Of a stretch of 42,068 nucleotides of DNA, positions 15,650 to 25,679 are shown in pieces (within the stretch, counting starts at the first letter, position 1; each line of letters starts with the position of its first letter). This DNA is from Acanthamoeba sp. SK_2022b (lineage: Eukaryota; Discosea; Longamoebia; Acanthamoebidae): contig JANDJZ010000006.1 of the NCBI GenBank assembly GCA_027943245.1, positions 1-42,068 of the forward strand. The letters are read 5' to 3'. The position numbers and the translations under genes were made by a program. Below the pieces are notes generated by a model, which was not told the DNA's origin, searched no databases, and worked only from the letters and a program-made list of their open reading frames with translations.

Positions 15650-18517
15650 ATGCCGAAGCAGAGGGGAGGCGCTTCCAGACAGTGGGTATTGAATCTCAAA
15701 GGCAAAAACAAGAAGAAAGCCGATTCCGAGGGATCTGGAGTTGAGGGTGCCGCTAGCGGCAATCCCTTCACAAAGCTGAAGTGGAAGACGGTCCCGATCG
15801 ATGACGCCTTGCGCGGTGAAGCTGGGCTCGTGTCCTTTGAAGAGCTGGATGCCTCCGACATCTCTCATCTCCTCCCCAGTAAGCCTGCCGCTGCTGCCGC
15901 GCCAAAGGCCCAGCCTGCCAAGAAGGGCAACAAAAAGAGGAAGAGAGGAAGCAAAGAGACCACGGTCACCGTACGGCTCTCAATCTTTCACTTTCGAATT
16001 GAGATTTACCGATTTAGTCTGCTACTCGCGATTTTATTTTTGAACGATTAAAATATTATTACTTTAATGTTTGCGTGACAGGATGAGGCAAAGGAGGAAG
16101 ACAAGCAGGCCGTGCCAACCGTGGCAACGGAAGGCGCCGAGTCGAAGCGCGCCAAGAAGAAGAGGAAGGCCGCCGAGCAGAAGGCCGCCCGGCAGCCGAA
16201 GAGCCAGCAAGACGCAAGCGGCCCCGAGGCGCCCAACGCTGATGACGCGGCGACGGCTGCCGCCGTGAACGAGGCCGAGGCGCCGGCGACCGCCGGGGCG
16301 GCCAAGAAGAGGAACAAGAACAAGAAGGTGGAGGCGGGCAAGGACGCCAACAGCGACGTGGCGAAGGCGGCGAACAAGAAGAGCCAGCAACAGAGGGAAA
16401 AAGAGAAGAAGGCCAAGGAGTACGTGCCGGCGATCGTGCCCACGACCAGCGTCGAGGACTGGAAGAGGAAGTGGGGCCGCCTCAAGTCGTGGCAGCACTT
16501 CAACCTCCACCCGACGCTGATGGAGGCCATCAAGGAGTACAAGTTCTTCTCGCCCACGCCCATCCAGGAGAAGGCCCTCACCGTCGCCCTGCTCGAGGAC
16601 AAGGACGTCGTCGGCGTAGCCGAGACGGTATTGAACCCCACCAGTGTCGCGTGGCGTGTGTCGTGATCACTGACGCTTGCGTGATGGTGCCATTGCGTGT
16701 GCGCAGGGCTCGGGCAAGACGCTGGCGTACGGGCTGCCCATCCTGCACAAGCTCACGAAGAAGCGCGAGCAGGAGCAGCGGGAAGGGGCGGAGAAGGACC
16801 GGCGGCTCAAGGCCCTCCTGCTCGCACCGACGCGCGAGCTGGCGGTTCAGGTCTCGGACCAGCTCAAGCTCATCGCCAAGCACACGCCCATCACCGTGGT
16901 GCCCGTCATCGGCGGCCTCGCGCCGCAGAAGCAGGTCCGCCTCCTGTCCAAGAAGCCCGAGATCGTCGTCGCCACTCCCGGTCGTCTGTGGGAGCTCATC
17001 AACACTGTACGCACACGCACACGCACACGCACACGCACACGCACACGCACACGCACACGCACACGCATGTCTGACGTGGCAATGTCGCTGATGGTGCGCT
17101 CTGCGATGTGTAGGGCGACCCGTTCCTGGGCGATTTCACGGGTCTCGAGTTTCTGGTGATCGACGAGGCCGACCGCATGGTGGAGACGGGCCACTTCCGC
17201 GAGCTCAAGTCCATCCTCACCCTCATCCAGCATCCCTCCAGCCGCGAGCTCATCGTCCTGCCCTCCACCCCGGTATCGCTGCCGCGCCTCCTCCGATCCC
17301 CAGTCCCAGCCACACACGCGTGCCGGGACACTCATCCTTTTATTATTCGAGCGTTATTTAATTTAATTTCATTTATTATAATCGATTTTAAATTTGTTTA
17401 TTTATTTTTGGCTTGTGCTGTCTCTATGCGTGCAGGACCTGAGGAAGGTGCTGCCACCGACCGAAGGAGAAATCAAAAACGGCGAAAGGGAGGACGACGA
17501 TGATAATGAAGACGACGAAGACGACGAAGAAGATGTTTTCGAGAACATGAAGGAGGAGGGCGAAGAGGATGAGGAGGATGGGGAGGAGAACGTGGAGATC
17601 AAAGAGGAGAAGGACGACGATGATGAGGAAGAGAGCGTTCCTGTGGGTGGAATCGAAGAGGACGAGATCAAGAACGAAGACGACGACGAAGACGAAGCTG
17701 AGGTGAAAGAAGAAGAAGAAGAAGACGACGACGACGACGAGGAGGAGGCAAACGGAGATGAAGCGGAGACGAGCACGGTGCCGAGCGAGCCCGAGAAGGA
17801 GTTCAAGCGACAGACGTTCATCTTCTCGGCCACGCTCACCATCGCGGCCCAGGGCCGAACGAAGCTCGGGCCCAAGCCCAGCAACAGGGCCGCCGTCAAC
17901 GCCCTCGGTACTTTCCCCCTCCCCTCCCCTCCTTCAGTTCTATTTGAAATTGATTTTATTTTATTGCTATTTTTTATTTTCTTATTTACGTCCACACAGC
18001 CCAGGTGTCCAAGCTGGTCGGTTTCGAGCGCGAGAGGAAGGTGATCGACCTCACCACCAAGAAGGTGGTCGTCTCCACTCTCGAGGAGGCCGTCATCCAG
18101 TGCCTCAACGAAGAGAAGGTCTCTCCCTCTCCCTCTCCCTCTCTCTTTTCTCCATTCTCTCGCAGCGCCAGTCGACGTGTCGACACTCGCTCGAGAGACT
18201 AGTGGCACTGACTTTGCCACTTGTGTGTGTGTTGTGCGGGTCGCACGATAGGACTACTACCTCTACTACTTCTCGCAGCAGCACAAGGGGCGCACGCTGG
18301 TGTTCTGCAACTCGATCTCCTGCATCCGGCGCCTCGTCCCCATCCTCGGGCTCCTCAACGTGCCCGCGTGGGGCCTGCACGCCTCCATGCAGCAGCGGCA
18401 GCGCCTCAAGAACCTCGAACGGTAACCCCCTCCCTCCCAACCCCCCCCCCCTCAATCCCCAACGTGCTTCCTCACCTCCCCTTTCGCTTTCTCTGTTTTC
18501 CCCCCCCCTCAAACGTG

Positions 18518-18583
<66 letters not shown>

Positions 18584-19587
18584 CGTGATAGGTTCCGCAA
18601 CTCGAGCGAGTCCATCTTGATCGCCACCGATGTGGCGGCTCGCGGTCTCGATATTCCCCTGGTCGACCACGTCATCCACTACCAGCTCCCGCGAACTGCC
18701 GAGGCATGCCCCCCCCCCAACACACACTCTCTTCACACTCTCTTCACACGCGGCTGACGCGCGCTACAGCTATACGTGCACCGTAGCGGCCGTACGGCTC
18801 GCGCTGCGGCGAGCGGCCTCAGCGTGATGCTGGTCGGGCCCGAGGACATGAAGACCTACCGCCAGATCTGCTCCGTTCTCCGCCACGGTGCGCGCCTCCC
18901 CTTGTCGTCGTGTTTCTGCGCGCGCGCGCGCGCGCTAATGCTGGGTGGTCGCAGGTCGCGAGGTGGAGCCGTTCGTGATCGATCGCGGTCTGCTGCCGGG
19001 CGTGGCCAAGCGCGTCAACCTGGCGCGAAAGCTCGACGCCGTCGTGCACGAGGTCCGCAAGAAGAAGAGCAAGAAGGACTGGTTCCAGCAGGCCGCCGAG
19101 GAGATGGACATCGACATCGACGACGACATGTACGTTACCTCCCCCCCTCACTACCCGTTCCCCTCCATGGTGACGACGATGAGTGTGGGTGGCGTTGTTG
19201 CCTGGCCTGACCACGATCGACTACAGTTTGTCGTCGGAGGACGAGGAGACAAAGGACGAGAGCATCAAGAAGCAGCGCGAGATCGCCGCCCTCAGGCAAC
19301 AGCTGGACGGCCTCCTCCGGCAGGCCCTCCTTCCCAAGGGTACCTACGCCCTCCCCCACTCCCCCCCTCTCGCCCCTCCTCCTTCGTGTCTTAACCGTGG
19401 CGGCGGATTGGTGGTTTGGGGGGGGGGGGTGAGGGCAGGTGGGTTCACGACGTTCTTCACGCGGTCGCTGTTCTACGATCCCAATCGGCTGTCGGAGGAG
19501 ATCTCCAAGGCGGCCCTCACCGGGCCCAAGGCCAAGAGCAAGAGCAAGGGCGCCCAGGCTCGCCGAAGGAAGGGCGGCCGCAAGTAG
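15650..19587 (+). CDS. DDX24: DDX24/Mak5-like DEAD-box RNA helicase
   Basis: ATP-dependent RNA helicase expected in the nucleolus for large-subunit ribosome assembly (family knowledge of Mak5/DDX24). Exons: 15650-15970, 16082-16627, 16707-17006, 17114-17272, 17436-17907, 18000-18118, 18252-18421, 18592-18703, 18770-18887, 18955-19129, 19227-19339, 19439-19587. The N-terminus is basic ([12 protein letters not shown]), followed by [20 protein letters not shown] and the Q motif [12 protein letters not shown]. Helicase motifs: AETGSGKT (I, split by an intron), APTRELAVQ (Ia), GG and [14 protein letters not shown] (II), FIFSATL (III), LVFCNSIS (IV), [12 protein letters not shown] (V), HRSGRTARA (VI). 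About 110 D/E/K-rich residues are inserted between motifs II and III, as in DDX24 relatives. The C-terminus is basic. The intron at 18704 begins with GC, not GT. Confidence 0.93.
17010..17066 (+). repeat. (GCACAC)n repeat in DDX24 intron
   Basis: About nine tandem GCACAC hexamers fill the 5' half of intron 17007-17113, starting right after the GTAC donor. Unlike the (TG)n tracts in other introns, the CA-rich strand is the sense strand here. Confidence 0.95.
18519..18582 (+). repeat. (TG)n microsatellite in DDX24 intron
   Basis: A 64-bp TG run in intron 18422-18591 ends 9 nt before the TAG acceptor. It is preceded by poly-C runs (18444-18453, 18501-18508). TG is on the sense strand. Confidence 0.97.
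18704..18769 (+). other. GC-AG intron in DDX24
   Basis: Exon end GCCGAG is followed by GCATGC, and the intron ends CTACAG. Reading stays in frame into [11 protein letters not shown] (motif VI), which must directly follow QLPRTAE. No GT donor restores the frame nearby. Length 66 nt. Confidence 0.75.
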
Positions 19588-19738
19588 ACAACAACTGCCC
19601 CCCCCCCCCACAAAACCCCAAACACCTCTTGGTCTCGGCTCTACTCCAAGGACTCGCTGCCCACGCCGCATAGGTCACACAGAGGGACTGGGGAGATGAA
19701 GATGATGGAGGAGGAGAAGAAGAAAGGGGGGTTTGCAA

Positions 19739-20371
19739 TCAGTGTCGGACAGTAATGGCGGCAGGGGTGGCGACGGCTTCTTCCTCTTCCTCTTTCTTCA
19801 TTCGTCGCCAGTCGAGGAACCAGGAGGGGAGACGCTCGGCGGGCGGCAGGGTGACGAGGTCGGTGTCGAACAGCTCAATGAACTGCTCGTTGATGGCGCG
19901 GGTGTTGGAGAGCGCGTAGTCGCGGTACTCTTGCAAGATGGAGGTGAGGTTGTAGTCGAGCAGCTTTCGCAGGCAGGCCACCACTATCCCCGTGTGGTGG
20001 CAGCCCGAGCTGCAAACGAGTAGCAGCGGATGGTGACGCGTGTCGAGGATGATTTCGAGGGCCTCCTTCACCACCTCTTCGGTAAGCAGCGTACTCGTCT
20101 CTGATGCGTTGGTTGTGACGCGCTCCTTGGAGATCTCAAGCGCCTTCAAACCCAAGTGGATGATGCGCACGCCATTTTCCTCGTAGAAGGCTGAGATGTA
20201 CTTGTTGGGGACCTCAGGCGAAAGGCGCACGACCGTGCGCAGCCGTAGCTGCTTGACGTAGGCAAAGTTGGGCGGGCGCAGCACGGCCGATCGGTAGACC
20301 CCATTCTCCACCACCCCGAAGCGGGCAGGCGGGAAGAGGGTGGGCAGGTCCGAAGCGCTTTCCTTCTCCAT
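19739..20371 (-). CDS. Siw14/PFA-DSP-like phosphatase with altered CX5R loop
   Basis: Single-exon, 210-residue member of the plant/fungal atypical DSP family (Siw14/Oca), whose active members cleave inositol pyrophosphates. Landmarks are in the family order: PPARFGVVENGVYRSA near the N-terminus, FAYVKQLRLRTVVRLSPE, the region IIHLGL, then the P-loop and a helix CLRKLLDYNLTSILQEYR...NEQFIELFD. The P-loop reads VCSSGCHHTG. The family pattern is HCx(R/K)GKHRTG, so the Cys is kept but the invariant Arg is His and the leading His is Val. This suggests a catalytically dead or altered protein, as in some yeast Oca subunits. ATG at 20371 was chosen because upstream codons (to 20395) start only with TTG. 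The tail is acidic (KKEEEEE). It converges with DDX24. Confidence 0.85.
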   Translation of the reverse strand: MEKESASDLPTLFPPARFGVVENGVYRSAVLRPPNFAYVKQLRLRTVVRLSPEVPNKYISAFYEENGVRIIHLGLKALEISKERVTTNASETSTLLTEEVVKEALEIILDTRHHPLLLVCSSGCHHTGIVVACLRKLLDYNLTSILQEYRDYALSNTRAINEQFIELFDTDLVTLPPAERLPSWFLDWRRMKKEEEEEAVATPAAITVRH

Positions 20372-20391
20372 CTTGTCGTGAAAGTTGCAGA

Positions 20392-20637
20392 TCAATTCAT
20401 TTCTCCGCTACTTGTAAAGAGAAAATCAAAAGAAACTATTTTACATTCCTTCTGATCTGGTTGCTTGGCAGCGGAGAACGAACGCAAACTAGAAGTCGAG
20501 CTGCGGAAGGAGCCGCGTAGTTGTCGTGCCGTGGTATTGGCTTCTCTCTTCTGGTTCGACAGCTCCCCCAGCATCAAACCTTCGTCCCTCAAGGTACGCT
20601 TGATTTGCCGCACCGGATTTTCTTTTTTACGCTCCAT
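20392..20637 (-). CDS. Small ORF or 5' exon upstream of the Siw14-like gene
   Basis: An 81-codon frame, starting MERKKENPVRQIKRTLRDEG, lies just upstream of the Siw14-like start on the same strand. Residues to about KQPDQKE look coding; the tail does not. It could be a 5' exon of the phosphatase, but I could not find a splice pair of normal length that keeps frame (only a 29-nt intron would). It could also be a short separate gene or an upstream ORF. Not recognised. Confidence 0.3.
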   Translation of the reverse strand: MERKKENPVRQIKRTLRDEGLMLGELSNQKREANTTARQLRGSFRSSTSSLRSFSAAKQPDQKECKIVSFDFLFTSSGEMN

Positions 20638-20718
20638 GATCTCCCTTCACCATTGGAATTAATTTTAAATCGTTTCTAAAACCCCTCATCTTGTAGGGAA
20701 CAGGTTAAAGACCATAAA

Positions 20719-21263
20719 ATGATGGAAATGTCCACATGGAAGCGGGGCTATGAACAAATCCCCGATGTACGCACCATGGAGAAGGAGCTGGGCGAATCGC
20801 GCAAGCACACGAGCCCCCTGTGGAAGTATCTCGCCATCGGTGCCATCCCCATTCTCGTCTGCGGCGTGCTGGCGTTGGCCGTCTTTGCCGGCGTGCTGTC
20901 GCTGGGCCTCGTCATTCTGCACGATCGATGCCCTCCAGCCCACATCCCCGTCACCCGTGCCTACTTTGTCGATCTCGACGTCAGCGCCCAGAGCTCCCAT
21001 AACTGGACCAACCGGGCCGGCGTCATCACTGCCCTCAACACCTATCTATCTGGCGTGGCCGCCAACAAGAGCATCGTCTACTCCAACGCGTACAACCCGC
21101 TGGTGCTGCGAATCGCGCACACCTCCAAGGAGGTCTACAACCGCCTCTTCAACGAGATCTACTATGACACTCCCGACAACGTGCGTCGCACTGTGCACCA
21201 CAACCTCTCTCCTCTTTCTCTCTCCCACTCTCGTGCGAGTGGGTTGGTGGCTGACGCTCGCCA

Positions 21264-21343
<80 letters not shown>

Positions 21344-21745
21344 ATGCAGGCGATCGCGAAGATGGGAGGGTCGCTGCGCGTGCGTTCGTTCATCTCCTCA
21401 TCGGGCAACGGGGCGGCGATGGCCGGCAAGACGATCGTCGAGTACATCTTCAGGAGCGGCGATCAGGTCATCGCCACCGAATCGGCCATCGACCCCTCGG
21501 CCACCCAGAGCGACTCCGGCAGGGAGAGGCTCGAGTTTGGTACGACACACAAGCCGCAGTCGACCCCGGCAGCTGCTCAGAAAGGCCCCACAGCGCAACG
21601 CCGACGCTGACCCGTCTCACGCGTGTTTGTGTTGGTGCACAACAGCCTACAGCTACGTGCCCGAGATGACCACGTCTATCAGTCGCTATGAGCACCACGT
21701 CGAAGTCACCAACATCGTCTACCAGGTACACGTCTCTCTCTCTCT

Positions 21746-21815
<70 letters not shown>

Positions 21816-22451
21816 GCTCTAGTGGCGGCTGCTTATATGTGCGATCGATCCTTATTACTGCAGTATGCGCCGAAGACGATCAGCGACATCATGCTCCTCT
21901 TCGACCGCGTCGATTATGTGCTCCCCAACGTGCCCGGCACCACCGTTCTCAATGTACGCCCTCGACCTCGACCTCGCCCTTTCCCCTCTCCCCGCCTCTC
22001 TCAGGAGTTGTCGATGGTTTGGGCGAGCGTGTGGGGGGGGGGGCTTACGAAGGCTCACTCGGACGCGCAGGTCACGAGCAACCACTACGTATGGGAGCAG
22101 AGCTATGAAAATGACGGCATCGGGCCCACCGACGCGCTCTACCCGCAGACGCTGGAGACCCACCTCCAGCTCGTCTACCCGACGCAGCTCGAGGCCCAGG
22201 CCGGCACCACCCTGCCCAGTACGCCTCCCACCCCAAACGCCCACGCGAACGCGAACGGAGCTCACGGCGGCGGAGTGTGGTGCACAGGCCAGGGCACGCT
22301 GACGTTCCGGATGTGGATGGGCATCAACGGGCTCGGGCGGTGGGACCACGACACGATCGACATGGGCATGACCCTCTTCCACACGGTGGCGTCGTCGTGG
22401 GGCCGTGTGGCCGCGTCGCCTTCGCCTGTGGTCAGCCCTGATGAGGACTGA
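20719..22451 (+). CDS. Single-pass membrane protein of unknown function
   Basis: Not recognised. Exons: 20719-21180, 21350-21539, 21646-21725, 21864-21953, 22071-22218, 22288-22451. The protein has a short charged N-terminus, then one strong hydrophobic segment at about residues 36-63 (YLAIGAIPILVCGVLALAVF followed by more hydrophobic residues). This predicts a type II or signal-anchored protein with the long C-terminal part outside the cytoplasm. That part has Asn-glycosylation motifs (NWT, NKS) and repeated beta-like stretches (VVEYIF-like, ISRYEHHVEVTNIVYQ, GTLTFRMWMGINGLG) but few cysteines. Two of its introns carry long (TG)n tracts. The start is the first ATG of an ATGATG pair. Confidence 0.75.
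21266..21341 (+). repeat. (TG)n microsatellite, membrane-protein intron 1
   Basis: A 76-bp TG run, the longest in the window, lies in intron 21181-21349. It ends 8 nt before the acceptor (TACATGCAG). TG is on the sense strand. Confidence 0.98.
21753..21812 (+). repeat. (TG)n microsatellite, membrane-protein intron 3
   Basis: A 60-bp TG run after a short (TC)n stretch in intron 21726-21863, about 51 nt before the acceptor. TG is on the sense strand. Confidence 0.97.
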
Positions 22452-22772
22452 TTGTGTTTTCCTCAAGAAGGACGAGAGAGAGAGAGAGAGAGAGGACGGA
22501 CAGGGAGTGGTGTAGGACTTATGAAAGGGAGGAGAGTGGTTGTACATAAGGCTGCCAAAGCAGCCCGAACAGGCAAAAATAAACAAATTAATAAATAAAT
22601 AAAAATACCATAAAAAGAAGAACAAAAAAGGTGTTAGACGTGGCACTTCGGTGAAGAGCTTGATGCGATAGAGGTTCCTTGAATTGCTTGACCCTGAAAG
22701 ATCCGTAGGCCCTTGCTCAACATCACCACGCCTTCGAAAAATTGTTGAATTCATAATCAGCACATCTGGAAA
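22452..22772. other. Intergenic with (GA)n run
   Basis: 321 bp between two plus-strand genes. It holds a roughly 22-bp (GA)n run at 22474-22495 and an A/T-rich stretch (22575-22630: TAAATAAATAAA-like) that probably contains the 3' end of the membrane-protein mRNA. The antisense ORF across it is treated as chance. Confidence 0.5.
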
Positions 22773-24785
22773 ATGGGAAATGGAGCCTCGACGTCGTCTG
22801 CGAAAGGCACGATGACCAGCGCCTTCCTCACTTCTCAGCACGGCCCGTCTTTCGTAACCACACTACTCAAGAAAGGCAACAGCGGCGCGCTGCCCGACGG
22901 TACCATCCTCACATGCACCAACGTCTGCGGCCTGTACCAGCACTACGTCGACCTCTGTTCGGTGTCTGAGACCAAGACGCGAGATGCACAAAAGGCCAAG
23001 GACCTCTGCTACCAATTCCTTATCTCCAACTTTGGCGAGGTGCTCACGTCCGAAGCCAGGCAGTCCATCTTCGAGCTCTCGGCCAAAGGTACCCCTAATA
23101 AATCAAAAAAATATATAATAATAATTATATAATACAAAAAAAGGAGTTTTGTTGCACAAGGTAGTAATATTGTTTTATCAATCAATTCTACGATAGCTCT
23201 GAAGAAGGTGCTCAAGTCTGATGACCTGGCGCTCGGGAGCGAGTACATGCTCTACATCACCGTCGGCGTGTGGGCCGACAGGTGCGCGTCCCCCACTCCC
23301 CGCTCTCCTCTCTCTCTCTCTCTCTCTCTGACAGCTGGGCCGTATGTCTGCGCAAACCTGCAGGCAGGTGACCTTGGCCGCGGGCGAGGAGTGGCAGTTG
23401 CCCGACATCAAAGAGGGAGAAGGTAATCCCACACGCACGCACACGGACACGCAACATCTGGACTCACCAATCATACGCATTCGTGCGTTCTTGTGTGCGT
23501 GTAGAGTTTGACGTCGAGATCCCGGACTGGAAGTTCGATCAGGAGTACACCACCAAGCTGCGGGACTGTATGGCCCCGCTGCTGCCCCACATCCGCTTCC
23601 CGCTGATGGGCAACAGGCACCTCGCCGCCATCGAGGAAGAGGGCACCCTCGTGCCCCGCGCCTACATCACTGAGGTACACCTCTCCCCCCTCTTCTCCTC
23701 CCCTTCCTCCACAACTCACTCATCAATTCATCTCGTGGTCGTTGTGGTCGTGGTCTTTGTGGTCGTGGTCATTGGGCAGGCGTACCGACACAGGGCGTTG
23801 GCGGGAACGGACGTGTACACGCCGGACCCGAAGAATCCCCGGCTCAAGGGCCGACGCTTCGAGGTCTCGGCGGTGTGGGACCCCACGTGGCACGGCCAAC
23901 ACGTCGCCGTACACTCTCTCTCTCTCTCTCTCTGCTCTGGGCTGGACTGCCCCTCTGCTCTCCTTTTTTGTCGACTCCTTTCATGCGCGTGCGTGGAGTA
24001 CCTCCGGCTCACCGGTTTTTTGGGCGGTCCACCAGGTCAGCGCCGACGGCAAGACCGTGTCCAAGACCCAGTCCTACTGGTACTGCCTCGCCATGGCCAA
24101 GGAGGGATTCAGGTGGGCTCCCCCCCTTCTTCCCGCGCTTCGTTCTCCTTCGTTCTTTGTCTGTCATCTCTTCTTGGCCCCGTGGCTCACTGGTCGTGGG
24201 ACTGGTTGGTGGGCGCTCGCATGCGTGATGTGTGTCTAGCTCGGGCCGACATGCGTGGGCAGTCAAGGTCAACGGGGACGAGGCCTACATCGGCGTCGCG
24301 CGCAAGGAGATCACACAGTTGGACAATTACCTCGGGGCGGACAGCAACTCGTGGGCGTTCAACAACAGCGCCTACGTGAGCAGCGGATACGGCAGCAGCA
24401 ACCGATCCTTTGGTAGGACACCGGGCCATGCCCGCTCTCCTTCTTCTCATCATCATCGTCACTTTTCCTCATACACCGGCTCGCGTGTGTTTTCAGGCGA
24501 GTCGTACGGCCGAGGCGATGTGATAGGCGTGGTGCTCGACATGGTCGAGATGAAGCTCACCTACTACAAGAACGGCAAGCTTCTCGGCGACGCCTTCACC
24601 GGTCTCCCCTCCGGCGTCAAGCTGTACTCTCTCCCCGGCTAGCCCCCCTGGCGTCCTCACACCGCTCGCTCCTGTTCCTGAGCTCACCTCCTCTCCTTCC
24701 CTCTCACGCCTCCACCAGGTATCCTGCCGTCGGCTGGCGGGATGGCGATATGACGTTTGTGCCCCTCGACGTGGCCGAGTTCTAG
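22773..24785 (+). CDS. N-myristoylated BACK + B30.2/SPRY protein
   Basis: The start MGNGASTS fits an N-myristoylation signal (Gly2, Ser6), so membrane attachment is likely. Exon 1 is 22773-23088 and the second starts at 23197; later junctions are at about 23281/23364, 23422/23505, 23673/23781, 23909/24036, 24113/24240, 24412/24498 and 24625/24720, all in phase. The first half resembles a BACK domain (LCYQFLISNFGEVLTS, VLKSDDLALGSEYMLYITVGVW, then LLPHIRFPLMGNRHL), but no BTB fold precedes it; only about 50 residues are there. The second half is SPRY: GRHAWAVKVNGDEAYIGVA, DVIGVVLDMVEMKLTYYKNG, YPAVGWRDGDMTFVPLD. BACK usually belongs to BTB-Cul3 adaptors, so a ubiquitin-adaptor or scaffold role is possible but inferred. 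Confidence 0.85.
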
Positions 24786-25212
24786 GGAAGCCTGTTACAT
24801 AGTGTTACCTTTTTTTAGATTGCCTGTTGCCTTATGGATGGCTGCACATCAGCACAACGGAGGGACAGCTGTGCTGCGTGGCTTGCGGCCAACCGATTTC
24901 TGGTCTGTAGCGGGCAAACAAACAAACGAACAGAGCACGACTCACGCCGAGGAACGATGCAGAAGAAGGCATCACGTCCGAAGAAGACACAGCGGGCCGT
25001 TAGCAGCGAAATTGGGGGCAGGCCACGCTACGTGACCTTTTGTCGTTTTAGGTCGGCCTGCTTAACAGCAGCCTCGATACTCAGCGACCGTCAGGTGTGG
25101 TGCAAAAGGAAAAGGTCGAGATCGGTCTGCGGCTGTGCCTCCACTTGATCTTTGGCAGTCGCGGCGACCTTCTGGAGCAGCAAGGAAGAGGGGTCCAAAG
25201 AGCATGCAAAAA
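24786..25212. other. Intergenic, no clear gene
   Basis: About 430 bp between the SPRY gene and the 5S gene. Short open frames exist on the plus strand but lack coding character. No tRNA-like B box (GGTTCGANNC) is seen. Contains the 3' UTR of the SPRY gene and the 5S downstream flank. Confidence 0.45.
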
Positions 25213-25330
25213 GGATACCACACGGTGGATTCCCGGGTGGTCGCCCACCCCAGTACTAACACCGCCTGGCGCAGCTTAACTTCGCTGTTCGGATGGGAAG
25301 CGGTGCTTTCTGCGCAGTATGGCCGCATCC
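25213..25330 (-). rRNA. 5S ribosomal RNA
   Basis: The minus strand from 25330 reads GGATGCGGCCATACTGCG, continues through CATCCGAACAGCGAAGTTAAGC (loop B/C with the Pol III A-box-like AAGTTAAGC), GTTAGTACTGGGGTGGGCGA and ACCACCCGGGAATC, and ends GGTATCC followed by five T, a Pol III terminator. The 118-nt length and all internal control elements fit a eukaryotic 5S gene, and the sequence closely resembles what I recall of Acanthamoeba 5S rRNA. The closing helix I is imperfect: GGATGCGG against the 3' end GTGGTATCC leaves a G-U and at least one mismatch. This copy may be a sequence variant or a pseudogene. Confidence 0.88.
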
Positions 25331-25679
25331 AAAGGCAATGGTATGTTCATAGGTATGCTTTGAGCAGGAGGATTGCTAAAAGGACAATTTGTTGTTAAGT
25401 TGTAGGGAACCGCTCAGCTCCTCGGAATAGAGGAACGAGCAGGCCATCTCTTTAAGAGATGTAGACTGTGAACCTGTTCGCTACTTGCTACTAAGGGTTG
25501 GTGCTTGTGATGTCTTTGGTCCTCCACTGTCCTTCTTCTAGGTATGCAGCTGCCCACTCATTATGGGATTCCTGTTTGTCCTTGCTTCAGTGAAGAGCAT
25601 GGTGCTGATCTGCCAGCACCACTGTCCGTGATCCAACAGCCTTGCTCCAGCAAGCTGACAGCATTCCTCTCCCCATCAG
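25331..25679. other. Intergenic upstream of 5S / Clu-TPR remnant
   Basis: About 350 bp that includes the 5' flank of the 5S gene (minus strand) and sequence ahead of the first recognisable exon of the Clu-TPR remnant. No canonical TATA box is seen just upstream of the 5S start. No other feature recognised. Confidence 0.4.

Noticed and set aside
17402..18220. A 272-codon Ser-rich minus-strand frame
   Set aside because: Antisense of the acidic insert of the DDX24-like helicase; it crosses introns of that gene and has no independent support.
21855..22841. A 328-codon minus-strand open frame
   Set aside because: It overlaps exons and introns of the membrane-protein gene and the next intergenic spacer. 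Composition is Arg-rich as expected for an antisense shadow, and no ATG-led conserved text is seen.
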